DNA of 64,000 nucleotides from Nymphaea colorata (Eukaryota; Streptophyta; Magnoliopsida; Nymphaeales; Nymphaeaceae), in NCBI RefSeq assembly GCF_008831285.2, contig NC_045141.1, forward strand, positions 2,482,001 to 2,546,000. Reading direction: 5' to 3'. The number at the start of each line of letters is the position of its first letter. Positions within the stretch are counted from its first letter, which is position 1. A program made the position numbers and the translations under genes. Under the pieces are notes generated by a model that was not told the DNA's origin, made no database searches, and was given only the letters and a program-made list of their open reading frames with translations. Shown here piece by piece: positions 32,201 to 44,200 of this stretch.

Positions 32201-35200
32201 CAATAGTTCTATACTCTGCCTCTGCACTAGATCGAGAACACACATCCTGCCTCTTGCTCCTCCAGACAACAAGATTTCCTCCTAAAGTAGACACAATACC
32301 CTGTGGTAGACCGTCTAGTATCAGCACAACCTGCCCAGTCTGCATCAGAGTAACCCTCAATCTCTACAGTCTCTTGTTTCACATACAAGAGTCCCTTGCC
32401 AGGATTTCTCTTCAAATAGCACAATATTCTGTCCACAGCCTTCAGGTGTATATCAGTAGGTGCATGCATGAATTGACTCAGTACATTCACCGCAAACGTG
32501 ATATCTGGTCTTGTAAGGGTAAGATAAATCAACTTTCTAACCAGACGTTGATATCTTCCCTTAGCTTCTTCACAGAGCAGCTCTCCATCTCTAAGGTTTA
32601 GCTTGTGTCCAGTATCAAGTAGGGTAGAAGCGGGTCTACATCTCAGTTTACCAGTCTTTTCCAACAGATCTAATGTATATTTCCTTTGGTTTAGCACAAG
32701 GCCAGTACTAGATCTAGCAATCTCAATACCAAGAAAATACTTCAGTTTGCCAAGATCCTTGAGATCAAATTCAGCAGCCAGTAACACTTTTAACTTGAAG
32801 ATCTCTTCTTCTTCATCACCCGTGACAATCATATCATCAACATATACAAGTAAAAGAGTGACTCTGCCCTCATTTTTCTTCACAAATAGAGTGTGGTCTC
32901 CATTCCCTTGATTGTACCCCATGATGTTGCATCACTCGTCTGAGTCGTTCAAACCATGCTCTAGGTGACTGCTTGAGGCCATATAAATCTTTTTTCAGCT
33001 TACAACATTTCTCTGGTTCTTCATATCCTGGGGGACATACGCATATACACTTTTTCTTCGAGATCACCATTGAGAAAAGCATTCTTAATACATCCTTCAC
33101 TTCATCACAGCTAGAGACATAACAACTCTAACTGTCTTCATTTTCGCAACTGGAGCAAAAGTCTCTAGATAATCAATCCCATATTTTTGACTAAACCCCT
33201 TGGCCACAAGACGAACTTTGTATCTTTCAACACTCCCATATGCTTTGTACTTGATAGTATACACCCACTTGGATCCAACCAAGTGAGCCGGCTCAGGAAT
33301 CTTCACAACTTCCCATGTCATGTTTCTTCTCAAGGCTTCCATTTCTTCTTTCATAGCATCAACCCACTTGGAATCACTTTGAGCTTCAGCAACGGTCCAG
33401 GGAATCACAGCCAAAGACAGAGAGGATACGAAACACTTGTAATCCTTGCTAAGTTTAGAATATGATACAAAATTACCAATCGGGTGTTGAGTACATGACC
33501 TGACGCCCTTTCTCAGGGCAATGGGAAGTTCTTCATTTTCTTTTTCAACCCCATCTTGAGTCGTTCATCCAGGGAATGAATAGCATTGGGATTGGAAGTA
33601 GACCTCGCACCACAAGTCACCTCCTCTGTCCGAGCACCTCGTCTAGAGTAGACCTGTCCAAACAGACGATGACTTTCCTTCTCAGTTTCGGTGTCACACC
33701 CTTTCTCCTTCTCAAGCACATCAACAACTGTGAGAGGTTCTGGACGTCCTTTCTCCCTTTCATACTGATAATCAACTGTGATAGGTTCTTCTTTTTTGTA
33801 ATCCAAAAAATCTGTAAATTGAATCTTTTGACCCTGAGAATATTCTTCCCTAACCACAGACTTCTCCCCCTGAAGAGGATTCTCACAAAAGTAAGAGGCA
33901 TGTTCCAAGAAGGTAACATCCCTTGTAACATAAACTCGACCAGTGGTAGGATCAAGACATCTATATCCTTTCCGAGTGAAAGAATACCCCACAAACACAC
34001 CCTTGATAGACCGAGGGTCAAGTTTCCTAACATTGGGATTGTGATCATGAATAAAACACACACAGCCAAACACACGAGGGGGAAGAAGAAAAGATTGACG
34101 ACTCCCCGGAAGTAAGGAATGGGGAGTCCGACCATTCAACAGACGACTGGGCATGCGGTTGATGGGGTACGCACTAGTAAGAACTGCATCACCCCAATAG
34201 TGTTTGGGAAGATTTCTCTGAAACAAAAGGGCTCTAGTGACATTAAGGAGCTGGCGGTTCTTCCTCTCAGCTACCCCGTTCTGAGGGGGAGTATAACTAC
34301 AGGACGTCTCATGAACAATCCCCCTTTTTCGAAGGAACTCCTCAACTGACTGACACATATACTCACAGGCATTATCTGATCGAAAAGTTTTAACAGTTCC
34401 ACCATATTGAGTTTGCACAAGTAGAATAAAGGTCTCTATGATATGAGGTACCTCACTGCGATCTTTCAACAAGTACACAAAGGTGGTCCTAGAGAAGTCA
34501 TCAATAAAAGTAATAAAATATTGAAAACCTTGACGGTTATGAATTCTCGAAGGCCCCCACACATCCGAGTGAACCAAGGAAAAAGCTTCATTCACACAAC
34601 TAGTAGAAATAAGGTACGAAGCCCTCACATGTTTGGCAAACTGACATACATCATAAGGAATCAAAGACAAATTCAAAGTGGAACACAAATCGGGAAACAA
34701 CTGTCTCAAAATCCCAAAAGGTAAATGCCCAAGGGGTTCATGCCAATACAAAAAATACTGAAGACAATCTTCTCTTCTCTTTTCTGTCTTGCTGATCGCT
34801 GTCATAAGGGCCATGGCCACGCGTATGGGAAGACGATATAAGCTATCAGATGCCAAACCAATCCCAATCCTCTTCCCTGTCACCAAGTCCTACAAGACAC
34901 AACGATTTGTAGAGAAAATGAGTTCACAATTAAGCTCTTTAGTAAGTTTGCTAACTGATAAGAGATTTAAGGGAAGCTGAGGGACATGTAATGCTCATCG
35001 CACATGAAATTTGTCCAACAAGGACAGACTCCCTTCTCCTGCCACAGAGGTAGAGGAACCATCTGCGAGAGATACTCGTTCCCTTCCAGAAGCCAACTTA
35101 TACTCATGAAACAATTTAGGGCTACCTGTCATGTGGTGAGTAGCACCACTGTCAACAATCCATTCTCCCAAGCAGGAGTTACCTTTATCCCCTACAATGG

Positions 35201-38200
35201 CAAGAGCATGATTAGCCTTCGTCTCATCTGATGTCTCAGCCTGATTGACATCGATTCGACCCAAATAAGCCCGCAGTTCACGAAGTTGTTCAGCAGAGAT
35301 GGAGGCCTTGCCTCCACTAGATTTGGTCTCCTCCGACACAGGCGTCTTCCCACTAGAAGATCTTGCTCTGTTACTCCTTTTTTCTGGATGAAGTTCCCAA
35401 TAGAAATCCACGGAATGGCCAGTCTTCTTGCAGTGAGTGCATCTACGAAGAGGTTTGGGAGGACCTCCAGGACCACGACTAACAAGTGCAGATCTCTCAC
35501 TCTAGGATATGTGATCCCTCTTTCCCCCAAGGGTAACTAGCCTTCTCTGTTCTTCAGCCTCAACACGGTAGTAAACATCTTCAATACTAAAGGATTCTTC
35601 AGAGTTAAAAATCTGACTTCTGATATTTTCAAATTCATCGTTTAGCCCTGCTAAGAACAGGAATATCCTATTCTCACACTCTTTGGCAACATACTGCATC
35701 TGGTCATCAAGACAGTGCCAAGTAGCCTCTGAATGGTAGTCAAGATCCTCCCATTTGGATTTCAGAGCTGCATAGAAATCTGCAACCGAGAGATCCCCTT
35801 GCCTGAGGTTATACACATCCTTCATCAGTTGATACACACGAACCTTCCTCTTCTTCTGGCCATACATTTGTTCCAAAATGATCCACATATCTCTCGCAGT
35901 CTTCTTACGAAGAATGAGAGTTTGAATATCAGATGACATAGAATTTACAATCCATGTTTTTACTTGGTTGTCTCAAGAAACCAAGTATCCCAAGCCAAAC
36001 TATTTGCAGCAGGTTCAACCTTACTTCCATTCACATAGGCAATACGACCTCGACCCGCTATACCCATAGTGATGGCGGCAGACCACTTAAGATAGTTTTC
36101 CTTGGTAAGACGTATGGTAGTGCCTGAACCGGAACATTCTCAGTTCTATAAGCCCCGATTTCGGTCTGATCAGTGTTGACAGTCGAAGCGGAAGACGTTG
36201 CTATGATCACAAATCAGGCGGCAGCAACAAGGGACAACACCAACGTCAGCAAGAAATACTGGCGGCAGGAAAGGCACCGGTGGCGGCACGGGACACCGGC
36301 GGCATCAAGGAATACTAGCGGCAGCAGAGGCACCGACTGCAATACGGGACACTGGCGGCAGTGAGAAGCACCCACGGTAGGCAAGAAGAGTAGCAGCGGG
36401 CAAAAAGATAGACGAGGGCAGCTGCAGCAGGTCGACAAGCAGCGGCAGGAAGCTACTGCGAGCGTCGCAAAGGTCTGGCGATCTGGCGATGAAGGCAGCG
36501 GACACACAAAACAGGGCGGAACCAGGTCACCGGACGATGTAGAGAGAGACGCAGCGGTAGAAGCAGGGCACAGGAAGGGACCCGTCGGCGATGCTGGAAT
36601 AGAACCACGAAATGCCAACGCTCCAGACAACGTCGAGCGAGTCGCCGGGACTCCAATGGCGTCGGGCGACACTGGGCAAGGTGTCAGGTGATGAACAGTG
36701 CCGGGCGCAGGAAGCGTGCGTCGGGCACAGGAAGGAACCCGTCAGAGTCGGGAGATGAACAGTGTCGAGCGATGAACAGTGCCAAGAACAAGTCCTCCAA
36801 CACGAACACAAGCAAAAGACCAACCAGTAACAGCGGAACTTCACGGCTCTGATACCATGTAGAAATACTTAGATCAAGAACAAAGGAATACGATGAACAC
36901 GATGTAACGTGGAAAAACCCTCAGCAAGAGGAAAAAAACCACGGACGAGGAGGAACTGGCGCCCACTAGCGACCAGACTCTCTCTCTCTTAAGATTTCAT
37001 TTAACTGTAAGATTAGGGTTAACAATGATATAAGTATGCCCTAACAAGGACATATTGGATCGGGTCCAGACCCGGACCCATACACCCAGATCCGTCAACA
37101 GCTAACATCGTCTCTGTGAACAGTCACTTCCATCCATACATAAGCTGGCATTTTTTATATGCAGTGGCAATTGCATCAGTTAGTTCAATCTCAGCATGGA
37201 ACACCAAAAAGAAAGAGTTACAACAATGATAAGTTCAAGCATCAAATGGAGAAGAATACAGTTCCAAGGCACACACATGCATACATGTGCACATAGCAAA
37301 GGCAAACACTTGGGTAAATTGGACAATGAACATGAAAAAAAAGTCCAAAAGTTGGATTGCACTAGCTAATAGCAGAATAACTATTATTCTCTAATGAGGA
37401 AACTTTTGCTACACCCAACATTGTCCTAAAGATTATATCGGTTTGAGTCGGCTCTTGATCAATTTGCATCAATGGCTGACTCCAAGTTCATTTAAAATTA
37501 GGCAATTTTACTTGAATCACTTAAATTGGGGTGAAATCGGGTGATTAAACTTGAATAGCCTGATTTTGCCCCAAAGACAATGAAAATTGATGCAATGCCT
37601 CTTTAATTCATTAGGTTTCTTTATTCATGTCTTCAATGTCTTGACTCCTCTTTTGAGTTTCATGGTTGACTCGAGTGTTGCTTCTTTCATTTCAACAATA
37701 GAGCAGGGGCAGCCACCTCTGGCCCTCCATTTCCACTATCAGTAGTCGCAGCTCATTGATTAGTGATGGATGGCCCATTGCCAGTATCTTAATGTGCTGT
37801 TTCTTTCTTGGAAAATCAGTTTTCCCTCCTCATGGATGTGAATCATATTGCTCTGAATTATGCTATTCTCCTTCGCTAGAAATCCATCAGCGATGAATTG
37901 ATTGATATGCTCTTCCAATGTCGGAATGACCCATCGTCAGTATCGTAATGTGTTGATCCTTTCTTGGAAAATCAGTTTTCCCTCCTCATGGATGTGAATC
38001 ATGTTGGTCTGAATTATGCTATTCTCCATCGCCAGAAACCCATCACTAATGAATTGATTGATATGCTCTTCCAGTGTCAGAAAATGGTTTTTCCTCCCAT
38101 GGATGTGAATCATGCCATTCTTCATCACCACCATTAGAAATCTGTTTTCTATCTAGCTGTTGACGTGTTATGTATGACTGGTTATGGTCTGGACCCGATC

Positions 38201-41200
38201 CGACACATTCTAAAGGGACAGCCCATGTTGGGCCCTATTTAAGTAACCTTTGTAACCCTAATTAGTGTGTGGATAAGAATTAAGAGAGAGAGTGACCAGC
38301 AACTGATGAACGATGGAATCATCTCTTGATATCGTGGTTTTTTGCTCATGTTGAGGGTTTTCCATGTTACCTTTTGTGTTCCCTGTGCTTTTTCTGTTCA
38401 ACATGGTATCAGAGCCGAATTTCTGAGCTTATTTTTTGGGCGTGAATCTGGCTGTCTCTGGTGTTGATTGTGCGTGAGACCATTTTTTTTTATTAGTCAC
38501 CGGCTGTCCGCCGGCATCCACATTTGGGGATTTTCGGCAATTGCCTCGCACGGCGTCGTCCTCTCGCACAACGTCATCCTCAGCTGCCATTGTTGCCACT
38601 AGGACTCTTTTGCCCTCACCTGAGCTGCACGACATCGTCTCCTATTTCCCGTAGTCAGGTTGCTGCTTACGGCATTGTCCTCAGCTGCCATCGTTGTTGC
38701 TGGGACTCTTCTGCCATCGCTTGAGCTGCAGTGGTAGCCTGCAATCCTACCGCCTTTGCTCTTATTGAGGCCGTTGCCTGCCTCTTCCCTCACCCCTATA
38801 GTGAAGCTCAGACGTTGCCTCTGCTGTTGTGAAGCTCCAACGTTTCCTCTGTTGTTCCAGGTGTCATTATTGTCGCCCCTTCCTGCCGTAAAGCTCCTAC
38901 GTTGCTTCTGCTGTTCCCAGTGTCGCTTCCCATCTAGTGTTGTCACTGGCGTTAAGTTCCACCGTTGCTATCGCCCGTCGCCCTTTCTACCGTGAAGCAT
39001 CGCCGCTGCCTCTACTGTTCGTGGCGTCACTTCTATCATCTGTTCCCAGCGTCGTTGCTGTTAGTCGCTGCCGGTGCTAATGTCACTTCTCTGCTATTGC
39101 TGTGGAGCTCTAGTGTTTCCCCCATCGATAGTTTTGCCTGCTGTATTTTTCGTTGAATGTCTACCAGCAACAGCCGAAGGATATTTGCCTCTACTGCCAT
39201 CATCCACTGTCGTCTTCTTAGCTGCCGTTGTGGCCTGCACTGGCTGCATGCTTCTTTGCCTTTTTCTATGATACTCGTAGCGGATTCTGGTACTTGTTGC
39301 AGCGAATTGCTGCTTCTTCCTTAGTAGTGCCGACCATCAGTGAAACATATACTCTCTGTTGGTTTACTACTGGATTAGGATTGAAGATTCAAGGAAAACA
39401 CCTATTTGTATGGATCAGCTCAATGTCAGGAACCTTAGAATTGAGAATATTCCAGTTCAAGTTACTACTATTCTACTCACCAAGGATAATTACTTGCGTT
39501 GGTATGTTGCTATCACCAAGGATAATTACTTTGAATTTTGTATGAGATTAAGGTAACCTTGATTTATAAAAAAAGGTTCTAAAATATAGACAAATAAAAT
39601 TACTTATATAATATACCCGCACCGGCACTAGCACTTGCACCCCGCACCCATGTGATATAAGTTCTAGGTGTCATTTGACTGGTCCATGCTCACTGAATTG
39701 AATCTGATGCTTCATTAGAATCACAATAGGGAAACAAATTTGATGACATTCTGTAACACCCCAACCCTTTGACCTCAAATAACCTTTTTGTAAAAAAAAA
39801 AGAAAACACAAAGGTGCGATGACACAACGATTCAAAAGGAAATGAGCTATGCAATTCAAAACAAAGGGGCAAACTTTCATTTATATAGCAATTTTCAGTT
39901 CATACAAAAACCACACATACTCCCCAATAATACATATGACAAAATTGCCCCAAATCACAACATTGATGCCTAACAAAAACAAGACATCAATATGATCAAA
40001 ACAAGACGCGCCGGCACTACAAGAGACCCAAAACCTCCCTAGTATGATGTGAGTTCAGCTATCTGATCAAGTTGCTGCCTCGGGTCCGCCAAAACCTGAA
40101 AAATAAAACAACAGAAGGCTTAGCCTTCACAATATGGCAACAAACCAAATAAATCCCTAACCCTTTAAGGAAAGGGCTCAAATATGAGATATAACAAATA
40201 TGAAAGCAACTCATTACCATGTCGTGATAGGGCATACATTCTAATGACTTGTTATGGAAGCCCCTCACATATACCACGACATGGAAAGGCCACTCGATGG
40301 CCACAATCAACATATTTCAAAATTACATTTACTTCATGCATATTCACTTCATTCACATTCTTTTCATTTACATTAGTTTTAGTGAATTGACAGTTCCTGT
40401 GGGTGCAAACACAGACACGTGCACACCACGGGCGACCTACAGTTGGGAAACAATTCCCGTGGTGGCCCGAAACGATATGGATACATTCACGCTGCAGCAG
40501 AAAAGAAATCATCTATGGATGTGTGAATTCTAAGGAGAGTTGCGCAGCCTTCCCTAGGACACCCAGTTTGGGAAGGCGGGAGCCCAACGCTACAAGCACA
40601 TCACACAACAGTACCTTGGGGCCTTGCACCGTCTGTGCTCCGAGCAGGCGAGACCAGTGGCGAAGGCGGGAAATTTCCCAAACACATTGCCACAACCCAC
40701 TGACCTCTTATTTCTTATTCTTTCTTATCATTGTGGAAACACATTCACAAAAATGACTGGCTAGCTCATGAAGTTGGTAAGTAATGAACTACAAGGGGTC
40801 ATATAAAAAGAAGCTCTGGAATCAAGTATCGAAGAGTACTTACTTGATGATGTAGATGCCACCGTTGCTCCATAAATTGGAGAAGTCCTTCCTCCTTTGA
40901 AAAGTGGTTGAAGAGCATCAATAAGCTTTGGTTGAAGAGCACTTACAAGCTTGTCTAGGTCAAATCGATTGCTTTCTTCATACATTGTCCCAGCCACACT
41001 TGTCTTTTTATCAAATCTCCTCAATTTAGGACACCTAGGTTTAGTCTGTCCTTCTTCTTCACAATGGAAACATATAATCTTCTTGTTGCCATTATTCTCA
41101 TAGTTTCGATTAAAATGAGGAGGTCTATAAGTTCTCATATGAGCGCCGGGTCTTGAAGTAGCAAGAACATTTTCACTTTTTTCTTTGCAAAAATTGAGTC

Positions 41201-44200
41201 TATTCTCCTCCATTTGAAGCTCCGCTATGGCTTCATTCATAGATGGCACCTTATATCTATGAAGCAAGGAGGTTTTGACTCCATCATATTCCGGTCTAAG
41301 ACCAAGAATGAATTTATAAAATTTTTCCCTTTGAATTTGTTTTTCCCTTACTCCAATGTCTCTTGGATCATACCATTCGGGTTCAAATAGGGCAAGTTCG
41401 TCCCATAATTGCTCCATTTCTCCAATGTATTCCTTAATGGACTTATCCCCTTGTTGGAGACTTGCAATCTTCATTTGAAGATTGCACATGTAAGCCACAT
41501 CCTTCATAGTGTGGGTTTTCTTGAGGAATTCCCAAGCTTCATGAGCAAAATTATGTTTTGCTATTTGGCCCATAGTTGTAGTATCAACACAAGCAATAAT
41601 CCAAGTGATAATCTTGTGATGTCTTATCTTCCACTCTTCCCATTTTCTCTCGTATTCACTCATGACCTTGTCTTTTTCAACTCCATCTAGTTCTTGGGTT
41701 TTACCATCTATGGTTTTGGTTAGGACTAATTGAGGTTCACTTTTAGACCCATCAACAAGTCCCCATAAGCCTTTACTTCTAATGAAATGTTCAACAGTTT
41801 TTGCCCAAGAAACATAGTTTAATGAAGTAAGTTTAGGAGAAGAGTAGAAGAATTTCTTTCATCCATAATGTGTACCTTGTAGAGGAGACATTGATGTAGT
41901 GCTAGGATGAAAAACAGCCACAAAAATAAAAGTTTTTGATGCGCCAAAAACTGCTACAATCTTCACCTCAAGGAAGCTTTATCCCGTCACAAATATCACC
42001 AAAAGAGGCCAGCAAACAAACAACACCCTCTTGTGTCAAATCACAGCCGGCAATATATCGAACACTTGGAGTGCTTTACAGCTCCAAAGAAAGAGTAAAT
42101 AGCTTGAAAAACAGCAAGACAAAGAGCCAAAAGAAGGCTCTGATACCATGTAAATCAGGCCCAAACTTGAGAATGCAAATGCTTCAAGAGGTACACTCTT
42201 GAGGATCCCAACAACTTCAATAGATAATACAAAACCAAACCTCAAACTTGAGGAGAAGATACCAAATATATTAATCTCAAGAGAAGAATACACAAGAGAG
42301 GCCAAAAAGCCTTAAAATAACAAGGGTCCCAAGTGTCCTATTTATAGAGGAAGTAAAGAAGAAAAGAGGAAGAGGAAGTGGCTGTTGGAGCTCCCAACAA
42401 CTACTTCCTTTCTAATAAACAAAGGAAAAAAAAAGTTTAGAAAAAGGCATGAAAAATAAAGAAAAAAATAAATACAAAAAGTTACAAAAAGTCCTATGTA
42501 TACACACATATATTTATATATACAAATCATACATCAAACTGCTAGGAGTTTAAGATATATGATAGTAGATACAAAAACATGTATGTATACTTACATTGTA
42601 AATTCTAACAATACAGATCTCCTATTAGGAAGCTCCTCTATGTTATTGTGACCAGACCTGACCAGACATTAGCTTTGCAGTATGAAAGCTAAGTCAATTC
42701 ATGGAAAGATCCATGAAAGTTCATTGAGATGCAGCTGTAATGGTTGTCAAATATTTGAAATTGTCTCCAGGTAAAGGGCTTTTGTTTACAAAAGACAAGA
42801 CCTTGGATGTAGAAGCATATAGTGATGCTGATTATGCTGGCTCAATCGAAGACAAGAGGTCTACCACAGGATTTTGTGTATTTGTGGGTGGCGAAGCCAA
42901 AAGCAAAGTGTGGTGCCAAGATCTAGTGCAAAATCTGAGTATACAGAGTTATGACTAAAACTGCCACTGAAATGACTTGGGCTAAATCCATGCTATCTAG
43001 TTTAAGTGTGTCAATTCCTCTTCCCACGATGATGTATTGTGACAATAGAACAACCACATATATTGCAAACAATTCAGTTTTCTATTAGAGAACTAAACAT
43101 ATTGAAGTGGACTGCAATTACATTTGGGACCTTGTTCAAGGAGGACCCATAGCCACCTTTCATGTATCACCTAAAGATCAAACTGTAGATGTCTTCATCA
43201 AAGCTCTTTTTATTGGTGGTTTCCCTAGATGTTGTGATAAGTTGAACACGATTAACATGTATGCTCTAGCTTGAGGGGGAGTGTGGATATAAAAGACTTT
43301 AAGTTTTTAGGTGGTTCTTTGCAATATTTAATAGTTAGGAGTTCTCTTTAAACCTTTCTCTATTTTTGGTTTATGTTATTTGTAAGTCTCTACCGCTGCC
43401 CTAATCTATGTATATTGAGATTAGGTTTAGTTAATAAGATGAACTTTCTCTTTCTAAGACTGCCGGCTGTAACACATGGTTTCCTGTAATTTTGCAATGT
43501 AGTTAGTTGACTGGCTTATAATCGTTCCTCATATGTTGGATATGGAAATCGGGAAAAATGTGGGGTTCTTTTCTTATTGCATTTTAATTGGCTTTGTTAT
43601 GTCATACGTGTGACCTGTTCTAGACAAGTTCAGGAAACCTGATCTCCATGTCATGCGGGAACATGCATCTATGTGTGCATGCATATTCGCTAACTGCTCA
43701 AAATTGCTTTAAATATAACCAATGAGAGATGATCCATCTCCGATTCCATCTTGTCCCCAGATAATGGGGGTGGTCTTTTAACATTTGTTTTGCCCTATGT
43801 CACATCAGCTAAGTCACATGGGTACTTTAGTAAGGTCCACGTACCCGTGTTGCCGTACCCGTACCCAAAATGAATACTTTGACACTTGGGTACCTATAGA
43901 TCCAAACTGTTTAATTTTATTTTGATTTAATTTTTTCTACCTTACTTTTTATTCTATTCTTTGGATGTGAAAATTCGATTGATGTTCATATTTGACTAGG
44001 AGGCTGCTTGGTTGTCCATATATTTAAAGTTTTTCATAGGTTTCTTAAACACACTACTGCAAGAGCCGTTGATATATATTTTCTATGTTATTTATTTGTT
44101 TATGTTGATGTATATTCTTTATTTTGATACATATTTTTTAAGTATTTCTTATTGTTTATATATATATATGATCGTACCCCCGCACCCAAGTTTTTTGAAA

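Larger units (their letters stand above)
31632..37100 (-). mobile_element. Full-length Ty1/copia element I
   Basis: 5469 bp, transcribed against the SET gene. LTRs 31632-31874 and 36858-37100 (243 bp each, about 15 differences) with the perfect 5-bp duplication GCTAA (31627-31631 and 37101-37105). Gag, protease, integrase, reverse transcriptase and RNase H are all present in order but carry several stops and frameshifts. It is the most complete member of the family that includes F, J and K, so it shows what those copies lost. Confidence 0.94.
40763..42610 (-). mobile_element. Copia fragment H (5' LTR, gag, protease start)
   Basis: A minus-strand element unrelated to family I. LTR 42149-42610 (462 bp, TGTAAATCAGG to AATTCTAACA on the plus strand), primer-site complement GGCTCTGATACCA at 42136-42148, short leader, then gag-protease. 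Everything after the protease start is lost at the junction with the truncated long LTR. It sits next to and probably inside copia G. Confidence 0.83.

Noticed and set aside
43796-43808. CTATGTCACATCAG as the true left end and duplication of hAT-like M
   Set aside because: The eight bases beside it do not match those after 44236. Two overlapping terminus-like words make the boundary ambiguous, so no target duplication is claimed.
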